Source: Herbinix sp. (GTDB taxonomy: Bacteria > Bacillota > Clostridia > Lachnospirales > Lachnospiraceae). From it: a stretch of DNA of 64,000 nucleotides. The position numbers were made by a program, and so were the translations under genes. This document shows, piece by piece, positions 33,266-41,877 of this stretch; within the stretch, counting starts at the first letter, position 1, and each line of letters begins with the position of its first letter. The notes below the pieces were generated by a model that saw nothing but the letters and a program-made list of their open reading frames with translations, was not told the DNA's origin and did no database searches. The DNA lies in NCBI GenBank assembly GCA_029256105.1, contig JAQSYO010000003.1, positions 186,001-250,000 of the forward strand. Direction: 5' to 3'.

Positions 33266-35632
33266 TTATATCTGAATTCGATTCCTACCCGCTTTTTTTG
33301 CTTGATACAATAACGTATCGGCTCTATTAATAAAAGATTTTGCATTTTCTATTTGATATTGAGCAAGTCCGATACTTATTGTTACCTTGTGATTATCTAA
33401 ATTAAAATCATAGTCTTGAATACTTAATCTTATTGTTTCGGCTATTTTATAAGCCTCCTCTAAGGATGCATTCGGCAGAATTACAATAAACTCTTCCCCA
33501 CCATATCTTCCTGCAAGGTCAAGGTCTCTTATATTAATTTTTAATATTTCGGAAATTTTAACTAAAACCATGTCTCCAACCTGATGACCAAATTTATCAT
33601 TTACATGCTTGAAGAAATCAATATCCGCCATCATTAAACATAAATTGTTTTTTTCCTTATTGGCTTCATAAATCGTTAAATCTAGTAATTCATTTATATG
33701 CTGATGATTATATAAATTTGTTAGACTATCTCTTATGGATCTTTCTCGTAAGAGAGTGTTAGTTTTTAATAATTCAAAATTGATTTTTTCAATCTCATCC
33801 TTACTGTTTTTAAATTCTTCCTGCGCTCTTTTTCTGTCTGTAATATCTCTTGATACAAAAATCATACCAAAGGGAATTTCTGCTTTATCTCGTAAAATGG
33901 ATCCGTTTATTTCTACGTCCAATAGAACACCATCTTCTTTTATTAGCGTATATTCAACAGGGCTAAGGTCATTGAAAAACATTTTTTCCATATTCAATTT
34001 AAAGCGTTCAAGATCGTTTTCACCTATTATAGATAAAAAATTACTTGGGGCATATTTGTTTTTTGGGTCATAGCCCAAGATAGTAATACTCTGATTACAA
34101 AAAGTGATATTGCCTTGTAAATCTGTTACAGTTACTAAATCAGGAATTGAATTCATTAATTTTTGTAACATTTCTTCCGACTTTGCAATATTTTGTTGAA
34201 GTTTTCTTTGCTCCGTCGTATCGGACAAACAAGCCAATATAACTTCCTGCTCATTATAGGTGGTGTTAACAACATTTAATAAACCTGAAAATACAGTAGA
34301 ATCGATTTTTCTAAAATCAATTTCTTTTTCCTTTATCATTTGTCCATCTTTTAATTGCTGAATAATTTTCATTCTATCACTGCGATTTAAATAAAAATCA
34401 GCAACAGATTTACCGATTACATCCGTTCGAGGCATATTAAAAAGTTCTTCCATCTTACTATTAATATATATAATTTCATCATCTTGGATACTTGTTAATG
34501 AAATAGCGAAGGGCATCATTTCAATCATCGTTCTAAAAAGCTCTTCACTTTTGAAAAGCTTTTCGGATGTAACTTTATGATTGATAATCTCAGCCTGAAG
34601 ATTATTTATTAAAGTTATATCTTGTCCTATGATGAGTATACCAAGTAAAATATGCCTTTTATTATCCATTAGTGGGTTTATCGTAATATCAAACGGAATC
34701 GAAATTCCTTCCTTTGTTGAAATGTAAATATGTTCTAGCTTTATTGTTTCAGTTACCAATTGACAACGATCAATCAGCTTTGTAAAAGTTTCTTCCTTGA
34801 TGATATTCGTTATAGATACATCGATAAGCTCTTTGTCCCTATACCCTAATAAATCAAAAACTTTTTTATTAATTCTTGTTATAGTTCCATTAACATCAAT
34901 TAAAAAAGTTACATCCATGATTTCATTAAATAACTCTGTTGTAATTAAAGAACTTGGTATTTGCATAAATTGATATGTTTTAATAGCATAGTAAACTCCC
35001 CATAACATAATAAGGGAATAGATTTGTCCCATGAGGGGTATAAAATTAATCCCCACAATAGGTAATAATGTTTGGGTGATGAGGTTAAGCACAAAGGGGG
35101 TAATACTTGATAAAGCGATAATGAAAGATTGGTGCTTTTGGTTACTATTTTTCGATTTTCTACCCCAATTATATATCAGCAATATACTTAAGAGTAAATA
35201 AGAGAAATTATAAATAAAATCTCCATTATAAAAAAATATACTAATGTATTCATTTGTATTAATAGTGGGTCCAAATAGAAAAACACACATTAGTAGAAAT
35301 AGTAGCGAAGGTATTAATACAATAACTTTTATAATGAAATACTTTATAAGTCTGTTATTTGTTAGTGTCAAAACAAAATACAAGGTCAGGGCGGGAAAGG
35401 TACACCATCCGATAGCAGAAAGTTTATTCCAAAAGGAATATACAAAGGGATTCTCCGCGGTATACGTAAAAGAAAAGGCAAAGGACCAAATCGCCATGGA
35501 TATATTCATAATAAGGAAAATACCGCATGCTTTTGACTTTTTATTTAAATGATAGGCATTAAAGCCAACGTAAAGATATAATATAGTTGCTAAAATTGAA
35601 ATTGTAGAAAAAAATTTCATCATAAATTTCAC
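33266..35632 (-). CDS. Membrane diguanylate cyclase with multiple PAS domains
   Basis: The 788-aa protein makes the second messenger cyclic di-GMP. It starts with about seven hydrophobic helices (1-225) resembling the 7TM region of histidine kinases. Three to four PAS domains follow (~230-340, ~365-470, ~480-600), some with PAC-like tails. The C-terminal GGDEF domain starts at ~620 (RDSLTNLYNHQHINELLDL). Its active-site motif is GRYGGEEF, and RDLD five residues before the GG part matches the RxxD inhibitory site, so product feedback is likely. No EAL domain is present. It is divergent from a hemerythrin gene across 277 bp. Confidence 0.93.
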   Translation of the reverse strand: MKFMMKFFSTISILATILYLYVGFNAYHLNKKSKACGIFLIMNISMAIWSFAFSFTYTAENPFVYSFWNKLSAIGWCTFPALTLYFVLTLTNNRLIKYFIIKVIVLIPSLLFLLMCVFLFGPTINTNEYISIFFYNGDFIYNFSYLLLSILLIYNWGRKSKNSNQKHQSFIIALSSITPFVLNLITQTLLPIVGINFIPLMGQIYSLIMLWGVYYAIKTYQFMQIPSSLITTELFNEIMDVTFLIDVNGTITRINKKVFDLLGYRDKELIDVSITNIIKEETFTKLIDRCQLVTETIKLEHIYISTKEGISIPFDITINPLMDNKRHILLGILIIGQDITLINNLQAEIINHKVTSEKLFKSEELFRTMIEMMPFAISLTSIQDDEIIYINSKMEELFNMPRTDVIGKSVADFYLNRSDRMKIIQQLKDGQMIKEKEIDFRKIDSTVFSGLLNVVNTTYNEQEVILACLSDTTEQRKLQQNIAKSEEMLQKLMNSIPDLVTVTDLQGNITFCNQSITILGYDPKNKYAPSNFLSIIGENDLERFKLNMEKMFFNDLSPVEYTLIKEDGVLLDVEINGSILRDKAEIPFGMIFVSRDITDRKRAQEEFKNSKDEIEKINFELLKTNTLLRERSIRDSLTNLYNHQHINELLDLTIYEANKEKNNLCLMMADIDFFKHVNDKFGHQVGDMVLVKISEILKINIRDLDLAGRYGGEEFIVILPNASLEEAYKIAETIRLSIQDYDFNLDNHKVTISIGLAQYQIENAKSFINRADTLLYQAKKAGRNRIQI

Positions 35633-35909
35633 CTCTACGATGTGTTTATTTGTAAAACAATTATATAGTCACAATATGTCAAATTATAAACAATTTTCTA
35701 TATGATTGCAATCCATATGATATAAATAAATAGAAATGTATTGAAAAAGCTACATTTATGAAAAGAGGATGATTTATCCAGATAAAATCAACTAAATCGT
35801 CAAATGAGATTGAAACTAATCCGAATTTATATTATTATGTTTATAGGATTTAATTAATAAATAATGGAAGCAAATGTAATTACGATAAACATATAAGGAA
35901 GTAAACAAT

Positions 35910-36332
35910 ATGATAAACTGGAATGATAATTTTTCAGTAAACAATACTGAAATAGACGATCAACATAAGGAACTAATTTCAATAATCGAAGAAGTGGTCT
36001 TAGTAGTACATACAAAAGATTATAATTTTATCAAAATAACTGAGATCGTTGCTAAACTGGAGGAATATATAAAGGTTCATTTAGAATATGAAGAAAATCT
36101 TATGGTAAAGTATTCGTACCCGTTTTTAGAGTTTCATGTCAAGGACCATAACGAATTAAGATATCGTACTCAAAACATAAAAGTATTTGATGTGAATAAA
36201 TTGGATGAATTTTATACAGATACCTTGATTTATTTAGTAGATTGGTTAACTAGACATATCATGCAGGTCGATAAGCAATTAGGAGAATTCTTGCTTGAGA
36301 TTGATGTAAAACAATGTAAGGATAAAGAATAA
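35910..36332 (+). CDS. Bacteriohemerythrin
   Basis: The 140-aa protein has the full set of di-iron ligands of hemerythrin: His19 (DDQHKEL), His57 and Glu61 (HLEYEE), His76 and His80 (HVKDH), and His116 and Asp121 (HIMQVD). Bacteriohemerythrins bind O2 reversibly and serve in O2 sensing, delivery or protection; in an anaerobe, detoxification or aerotaxis is likely. AAGGAAG lies upstream of the ATG. It stands alone, divergent from a PAS-rich diguanylate cyclase, which hints at a shared oxygen-response theme without proof. Confidence 0.95.
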   Translation: MINWNDNFSVNNTEIDDQHKELISIIEEVVLVVHTKDYNFIKITEIVAKLEEYIKVHLEYEENLMVKYSYPFLEFHVKDHNELRYRTQNIKVFDVNKLDEFYTDTLIYLVDWLTRHIMQVDKQLGEFLLEIDVKQCKDKE

Positions 36333-36353
36333 ACGGAAGTGAGAAGAAAAGTA

Positions 36354-36413
36354 ATTAAAATGAATAACTGGGATTGTACCAAGCATGGTACAATCCCAGT
36401 TATTCATTTTAAT
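36354..36413. terminator. 27-bp perfect inverted repeat between convergent genes
   Basis: The arms at 36354-36380 and 36387-36413 are perfectly complementary over 27 bp with only a 6-nt loop (AAGCAT). The A-run at one end and T-run at the other allow it to work as a terminator in both directions, between the hemerythrin gene and the OadB-like gene, whose stop is 12 bp away. It is longer than needed for an intrinsic terminator. Confidence 0.85.
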
Positions 36414-36424
36414 ATGTAACGCAG

Positions 36425-37642
36425 CTACATATGAGATATGATTGTGATATAAATACCCGTCAGTATTGCTGTTGTGATTACTCCGCAAATGTTAGCACTA
36501 AGAGCATATTCCAAAACAAAGCTCATTTTATTAACCTTTGAAACTTCTTTTTGGGAAACCTTTGCAGTAGTTGGTACACAGGAAACACCGGCAATACCAA
36601 CAACCGGATTGAAATTTCCCTTGGTAAAGAAATATACGAGATACCCACCAATTATTCCACCAATACCGGAAAGAAGAAGAGCAAGCATACCCAAAAGTAA
36701 TAAGAGTAGAATTTTAGGATTAAGTATTGTCTGTGCATCACATAATACACCTAACATTAATCCAAGGAAGAAGGTTGCTCCATAAAGAAATACATCTTCT
36801 ATTAGTTTTGCATATTTGTCAAGGCCTGATTCGCGGATTGCGATACCAATGAAAAAGCTTAAAAACAAAGGTGCTGCAACAGGGAACAAAAGGCAAAGTA
36901 GAACATTTGCTATAACTGCAAAAATAAGTTTTTCTTTTGAAGATATTTTGCTAATGTTTTTATTTTTATTTATTATGACTTTACCGCGAAGACTTTTAGG
37001 GATCATTAATCTTATAAGGAATGGATAGCCGCCATAGGTTAAGCTTAAATAAAGATATGCAACAATTGTAATAGGTACAAATAAATCCTTCGCGAGTGTT
37101 AAAGATGTGAAGAGAACCATAGGTCCATCAGCGCCACCGATAATTGAAACAGCGGCAGCCTCTCCATTTGTTAAGCCTAATAATCTGGCAATCGGGAATG
37201 TTGCTACTGTTCCAAGCTCAGCACACATAGCGATAAACATACCAATAAAAGGATGTGCGAGCACCATTCCAATATCGCAAATTACACCGATGCCCATAAA
37301 TACCAAACAAGCGATAAGACCATTACTAAAGGTAAAGGTATAAATCGGTTGTAGAAAATCTATCTGCATAATATTCATCAGCTTGTCAGTATCTGTGACC
37401 ATAGGGTCAATAAAGAGATTTCCTACTTGAGTTGCACTCATAAATAATACACCGGCATTAACGGCGGACATACCAAATCCCATTGGAATCATAATCAATG
37501 GTTCTAACACACTTTTTGCTCCGAGATATACGAGCAGGATACCAAGAAATATAAGTAAAATTCGGAATATTACTATTTTGGGATCCTGAATAAACATAGT
37601 TCCAATTCCTTGAAATAAATCTAAAATATTAATAATAACCAC
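36425..37642 (-). CDS. Na+-translocating decarboxylase beta subunit family protein (OadB-like)
   Basis: The 405-aa membrane protein has about eleven hydrophobic helices and the OadB/GcdB/MmdB signatures: PMGFGMSAVNAGVLF near the N-terminus, SIIGGADGPMVLFTSLTLA (~165) with the Asp of the Na+ path, and NPVVGIAGVSCVPTTAKV near the C-terminus. Beta subunits couple decarboxylation of a carboxybiotin to outward Na+ transport. No carboxyltransferase or biotin carrier gene is adjacent. Only a very small OadG-like ORF lies upstream, so it may serve as a transporter without a decarboxylase or use one encoded elsewhere. A GTG start is assumed. Confidence 0.88.
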   Translation of the reverse strand: MVIINILDLFQGIGTMFIQDPKIVIFRILLIFLGILLVYLGAKSVLEPLIMIPMGFGMSAVNAGVLFMSATQVGNLFIDPMVTDTDKLMNIMQIDFLQPIYTFTFSNGLIACLVFMGIGVICDIGMVLAHPFIGMFIAMCAELGTVATFPIARLLGLTNGEAAAVSIIGGADGPMVLFTSLTLAKDLFVPITIVAYLYLSLTYGGYPFLIRLMIPKSLRGKVIINKNKNISKISSKEKLIFAVIANVLLCLLFPVAAPLFLSFFIGIAIRESGLDKYAKLIEDVFLYGATFFLGLMLGVLCDAQTILNPKILLLLLLGMLALLLSGIGGIIGGYLVYFFTKGNFNPVVGIAGVSCVPTTAKVSQKEVSKVNKMSFVLEYALSANICGVITTAILTGIYITIISHM

Positions 37643-37687
37643 CTGTCTTTCTTAAGAGTAATTTGTTATAATAATGTAAGGAAATAT

Positions 37688-37819
37688 TTATAATTCGATT
37701 GATTCCTTAGAAAAGTATTTAATCGCAACTAATAAAAGTTTAACAATTAATGCAATACACATAGAAATTATGAATCCAAGTCCAAAAACTTTTAAAGGTA
37801 TTAGGATTGCATCTGTCAT
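37688..37819 (-). CDS. OadG-related small membrane subunit, 43 aa
   Basis: The ATG at 37819 follows GCAGGAGGTG on the minus strand. It encodes MTDAILIPLKVFGLGF, then one hydrophobic helix (IISMCIALIVKLLLVAI), and ends KYFSKESIEL. It is the gene immediately upstream of the OadB-like gene (45-bp gap) and has the one-helix shape of the gamma subunit that stabilises beta, but without the His-rich soluble tail of classical OadG. The NCBI name for similar short proteins, as I recall, is OadG-related small transporter subunit. Confidence 0.75.
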   Translation of the reverse strand: MTDAILIPLKVFGLGFIISMCIALIVKLLLVAIKYFSKESIEL

Positions 37820-37962
37820 AATATTTCACCTCCTGCGCTTTTGTTAAAATTTTAACTCATTATATATCATACAGGAGTTGATGGTGTTTGGCGAATATAT
37901 ATAGTAAATGTGACAGATAAACAAGAATATAACTTTTACATAATTTTACTTAAGGAGAAACT

Positions 37963-38853
37963 ATGGATCTTCATTATTTAGAGATATTTAACACAGTTGC
38001 TAAGCACTCCAGTTTTAAAAAAGCATCAGAAATTCTCCACATCAGTCAACCTGCGTTATCGATACAAGTCAAGAAACTTGAAAATCAAATAGATTTAAAA
38101 TTATTTTATAAAATAGGTAACAAGATGTATTTGAGTGAAAGTGGCCTTATGCTCTATAACTACACGCAAAAGATATTTTCATTGGTGGATGAAATGGAAA
38201 ACAATATTATGAGCCAGAACGAATTTGTTGGAGGAACTATAAATCTTGGAGGAAGTAATACCCCGGGTACTTATATACTTCCCACTGTGATTGGTGAAAT
38301 GAAAAAACTTTATCCTTCCGTAACAATTAACCTTCATATTGCAAACACTTCAGAAATTACAACTCTGATAGATAATGGCACGCTTGATATTGCAGTCAAT
38401 GGAGGAAATGGGAATTATAGTAATCATATTTTTATGGAAAAATTATTTGATGATAAACTGGTTATAGTGGCTTCCCCTAAGAATAAATTATGTGAAAAAG
38501 AAGGAATTGATATTGAGGATTTATCTGATGAAAGCTTTGTGGTTCATGAGAAAACGTCTCAACTATATACTTGTTTTAAAATATTTACTGAGGAATATAA
38601 TATACCTGAAAATATTTGCATGTATTTAGGAAGTATTGATTCGATCAAGCATGCTGTTATTGCAAGTCTTGGGATTTCAATAATGCCATATTATGCTGTG
38701 AAATTTGAGATAGAAATGGGCTTACTCAAGGAATTGAATATAGGACGAGGGGTATTTCATTATCCCTATAATCTTATCTATAATACAAATAAGAATATTT
38801 CATTAACTACACAGAAATTTATTGAAATACTGAAAAAGGTATGTAGAAATTAA
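37963..38853 (+). CDS. LysR-family transcriptional regulator
   Basis: The 296-aa protein has the LysR winged HTH (MDLHYLEIFNTVAKHSSFKKASEILHISQPALS) and an effector-binding domain with GGTINLGGSNTPGTYILP at ~91. It is divergent from the small subunit/OadB pair across 143 bp, so it most likely controls that pair in response to a carboxylic acid or other small ligand. AAGGAG precedes the ATG. Confidence 0.93.
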   Translation: MDLHYLEIFNTVAKHSSFKKASEILHISQPALSIQVKKLENQIDLKLFYKIGNKMYLSESGLMLYNYTQKIFSLVDEMENNIMSQNEFVGGTINLGGSNTPGTYILPTVIGEMKKLYPSVTINLHIANTSEITTLIDNGTLDIAVNGGNGNYSNHIFMEKLFDDKLVIVASPKNKLCEKEGIDIEDLSDESFVVHEKTSQLYTCFKIFTEEYNIPENICMYLGSIDSIKHAVIASLGISIMPYYAVKFEIEMGLLKELNIGRGVFHYPYNLIYNTNKNISLTTQKFIEILKKVCRN

Positions 38854-38926
38854 TTTAATTTTTTATTTGAATTAAAATAGGTAATGCGGTTAAGCAGTAG
38901 ATTTTTATCAATAAATAATGTGTGAA

Positions 38927-38960
38927 AAAAGGTTTGTATCTGTAGAGATGCAAACCTTTT
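38927..38960 (+). terminator. Terminator after the LysR gene
   Basis: AAAAGGTTTGTATC (38927-38940) pairs with GATGCAAACCTTTT (38947-38960) with one G-T and a 6-nt loop. Confidence 0.85.
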
Positions 38961-39126
38961 AAAATACATAAGCATAATTTAAATAAGTTATTTAAAAGAT
39001 ACTTAACAAATAAATTATTAGGTATCTCTCTTTGACAGAATAGAAAAGAACTATTAAGATAGAGATATAAGCTAACCTATGAAGGAAGAGTTCACAACAA
39101 TCACATAAGGGAAATGAGACGATGAG

Positions 39127-39387
39127 ATGATAAAGAAACAAATAAATACAGGAATCCTGGAGTTGGATATACATGGAATGACAAAATATCAGGCTAAAAT
39201 ATATATTGATAGTGAATTGAAGAAAGCGAAAGGAAATCTTTATCGCATCAGAGTCATTCATGGGTATCATAATGGTACAGAGCTAAAAGAAATGGTGTAT
39301 ATAACCTATCGTAACCATCCTCGTGTTATTAGAGTAGAGAACGGTTTAAATCAGGGAATAACAGAATTAGTAATCAGAGAGCTATAA
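39127..39387 (+). CDS. Small Smr-domain protein
   Basis: The 86-aa protein is almost entirely an Smr domain: LELDIHGMTKYQAKIYIDSELKK (LDxHGM motif), RIRVIHGYHNGTELKE (the HGxxxGxL segment, with Tyr-His in place of the usual Gly at the first positions) and RVIRVENG. Smr domains are nucleases or RNA-binding modules, known from the C-terminus of MutS2 and from ribosome-rescue factors. Alone it may nick DNA or cleave RNA. It is 39 bp from the next oxidoreductase gene, perhaps co-transcribed. Confidence 0.85.
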   Translation: MIKKQINTGILELDIHGMTKYQAKIYIDSELKKAKGNLYRIRVIHGYHNGTELKEMVYITYRNHPRVIRVENGLNQGITELVIREL

Positions 39388-39426
39388 CTATTATATCACA
39401 TGCCGATGCACAAAAGGGAGGTAGCA

Positions 39427-40578
39427 ATGAAAAGAACGAAATTACGTTATGGAATGGTCGGGGGCGATTTGCATGCATTTATTGGCCGCGTACACAGACA
39501 AGCTATAGCGATTGAAGAGACAGCGGTACTTACAGCGGGATGCTTCAGTTCCCATGTTGATAAGAACCAAGAATGTGCCAGATTTTATGGACTTGCTTCG
39601 GACCGAATTTATAAGGATTATCATGAAATGGCTCAAATGGAATCAAGTAAGGAAGATAAGATTGACTTTGTAACAATCGTTACACCGAATGTTACACATT
39701 ACGATATTGCGAAGACATTTTTAGAACATGGTATCCATGTAGTATGTGAAAAGCCATTGTGCTTTACACTTCAACAGGCAGTGGAACTGGAGAGATTGGC
39801 AAAAGAAAAGGACTTATTCTTTGCAGTTACCTATGCTTATACCGGATATGCGATGGTAAAACAGGCTAAGAAATTGATTGACGATGGATATATCGGTAAG
39901 ATTGTGAATATAAATGCAGAGTACTTGCAGGAGTGGTTGATTGATGATATCGGTAACGGTGATGAAAGTACGACGAAGTTGTCCGTTTGGAGAAAGGAAC
40001 CAAAGCTAGCAGGTATTTCTAATTGTGTAGGAGATATCGGTACGCACATCGAGAACACGGTTGCTTATATTACTGGGTTGAAATTAATAAAAGTTGCAGC
40101 AGTACTCGATACCTTTGAAAAAGAACTGGATTTGAATGCAAATATATTGGTCGAATTTGATAATGGAGCACACGGCGTATTTGCGTGTTCTCAGGTATGC
40201 GCAGGTCATGCAAATGGATTGGTAATCCGAATCTTTGGTTCGGAGGGAGCGATTGAATGGAAACAAGAAGATCCGAACTATCTTTATGTTACAAAGAAAG
40301 GCCAACCAATGCAGATTTATAATAGAGGCATGAGTTATATTGGTGGTCGTGCTGCATTATTAAATCACATACCTTCCGGCCATCCGGAAGGATTGTTGAT
40401 CGCATTCGCAAATGTTTATCATGCAGTTATTCAAGTAATTCTAAAGAAAGAAAATGGTGAGATAATTCCAATGGAGGAACTGGATTTTCCCAGTGTCTCA
40501 GCCGGGGTTGATGGTGTAAAATTCATTTATGCGGTTGTAGAAAGCAATAAGAACAATTCTGCTTGGACAGAGGTTTAA
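39427..40578 (+). CDS. Gfo/Idh/MocA-family oxidoreductase
   Basis: The ATG at 39427 (MKRTKLRYGMVGG) has GGGAGG 7-12 bp upstream and gives 383 aa. The N-terminal Rossmann domain binds NAD(P) and contains VTPNVTHYDIAKTFLEHGIHVVCEKPL, with the EKP motif Lys of the family (~97-99). The C-terminal domain contains GDIGTHIENTVAYITGL, where Asp and His are the usual catalytic pair. Members oxidise or reduce sugars, inositols and their derivatives; the substrate here is not evident. A strong terminator follows. Confidence 0.92.
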   Translation: MKRTKLRYGMVGGDLHAFIGRVHRQAIAIEETAVLTAGCFSSHVDKNQECARFYGLASDRIYKDYHEMAQMESSKEDKIDFVTIVTPNVTHYDIAKTFLEHGIHVVCEKPLCFTLQQAVELERLAKEKDLFFAVTYAYTGYAMVKQAKKLIDDGYIGKIVNINAEYLQEWLIDDIGNGDESTTKLSVWRKEPKLAGISNCVGDIGTHIENTVAYITGLKLIKVAAVLDTFEKELDLNANILVEFDNGAHGVFACSQVCAGHANGLVIRIFGSEGAIEWKQEDPNYLYVTKKGQPMQIYNRGMSYIGGRAALLNHIPSGHPEGLLIAFANVYHAVIQVILKKENGEIIPMEELDFPSVSAGVDGVKFIYAVVESNKNNSAWTEV

Positions 40579-40583
40579 ATAGG

Positions 40584-40621
40584 AAGGGGTTGCATCACAT
40601 AGCAGGATGCAGCCCCTTTTT
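40584..40621 (+). terminator. Terminator after the oxidoreductase gene
   Basis: AAGGGGTTGCATC (40584-40596) pairs with GATGCAGCCCCTT (40606-40618) with one G-T, followed by T-rich sequence. Confidence 0.9.
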
Positions 40622-40779
40622 CTTGATTTGAAGAAGGATACATATAAAACCTGATTTTGTCATAGGCGGGAATAAATAGGCTGCAGTATGGAATATATTT
40701 GTGATATGATACAAGTTTTTACAATAAAAATGAATATCAGTTTATCAACCAATTAGTCCATGAAAGAGGATAATGAATA

Positions 40780-41727
40780 ATGAATAAAAGAAAGACAATT
40801 GCCACTTTGATAGTCGTCCTAATGGCTTTAACCTTGTTTTTTATCTGGTATAATTTCAAAGAAAAAGTTGCAGTGTCCACAACGACAACATCGAATAAAG
40901 ATCTTATAGTTTATCTGATAACAATGGATAAAATGGATCAACACTGGTATTCCATTAATCAAGGAGCAGCTGACATGGCTGATTTGTTGGGTATCACATA
41001 TATATGGGATGCACCGGAAACCAAAGATGTAACAAAACAAGTGGAAATTCTGAATAAAGCGGTGAACGAGGGTGCAGATGTTATCATGCTCGCGGTAACC
41101 GACCCAATAATGATCTCAAGTGCAGTAGAAGATGCAAAAGCGCGAGGCGTAAAAATCATATATGTTGATTCACCGGCCTATGAAGAAGTGGTAATTACAT
41201 TGGCTACAGATAATTATAGTGCAGGTGTTTCCGCAGGAGAAACTATGATTGCAGAGTTAGCTGAATTCGGAATAAATAGTGGTTCTATCGGAATCGTAGG
41301 TGTAAATACGGTAACAGATTCCACGATTAAACGAGAAAATGGTTTCCGTGAGGCAATTGAAAGTGATGGAAGATTTACTTTACTTGGCACAGAATATGGT
41401 AATGGTGATCCGGTCGCTTCCGAAGAGCTGGCAGCCAATTTTATTAACAATAACATGGATCTAGTGGGGTTATTCGGAACAAATGAAGGGTCTACTGTAG
41501 GTGTGGGTAATGCCATCAAGGCAAATAATCCTAAAATAATAGGGATAGGATTTGATAAATCAGGTGCAATTTTAAATTTAATCAGGGAAGGCAGCCTAAA
41601 AGCATCGTTAGCTCAGAATCCGTACACTATGGGTTATCTGGGTATGGCGGAGGCCTTTGCAGCGTGGAAAGATTATGATACAGGACCACCTGAAATCAAT
41701 ACTGGGGTATCGGTATTGAGAAGATGA
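40780..41727 (+). CDS. Orphan MglB-like sugar-binding protein with N-terminal membrane anchor
   Basis: The 315-aa protein is collinear with the MglB-like protein at 58046: both share LITMDKMDQHW at the start of the mature domain, VKIIYVDSPA, GLFGTNEGSTVGVGNAIKANN and AQNPYTMGYLGMA. It is a galactose/glucose-type family 2 binding protein. Unlike MglB it has no lipobox; its N-terminus is KTIATLIVVLMALTLFFIWYNF, more like an uncleaved membrane anchor. No permease or ATPase is adjacent. It may feed the Mgl transporter or act as a sugar receptor for the sensor kinase or a chemoreceptor. Confidence 0.88.
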   Translation: MNKRKTIATLIVVLMALTLFFIWYNFKEKVAVSTTTTSNKDLIVYLITMDKMDQHWYSINQGAADMADLLGITYIWDAPETKDVTKQVEILNKAVNEGADVIMLAVTDPIMISSAVEDAKARGVKIIYVDSPAYEEVVITLATDNYSAGVSAGETMIAELAEFGINSGSIGIVGVNTVTDSTIKRENGFREAIESDGRFTLLGTEYGNGDPVASEELAANFINNNMDLVGLFGTNEGSTVGVGNAIKANNPKIIGIGFDKSGAILNLIREGSLKASLAQNPYTMGYLGMAEAFAAWKDYDTGPPEINTGVSVLRR

Positions 41728-41803
41728 TATTAAGATAAAAATTAATCGATTACACCATCAAATATAACCTATTATATAAATTTGAAATATTTATTGGTTT
41801 CAA

Positions 41804-41842
41804 AAATGGCTTACATCGTGGTGATGGTGATGTAGGCCATTT
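41804..41842. terminator. Bidirectional hairpin between convergent genes
   Basis: AAATGGCTTACATC (41804-41817) pairs with GATGTAGGCCATTT (41829-41842) with one mismatch of G-T type. The minus-strand side continues into T5, so it mainly ends the MMPL operon transcript. Confidence 0.82.
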
Positions 41843-41877
41843 CCGATTTACTTGAGTTTATATGTTGCAGATAAGTT

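Noticed and set aside
41742..41754. AATTAATCGATTA near the orphan binding protein as another LacI operator
   Set aside because: It is downstream of a gene end, lacks the GTTAACC half-site and has no promoter next to it.
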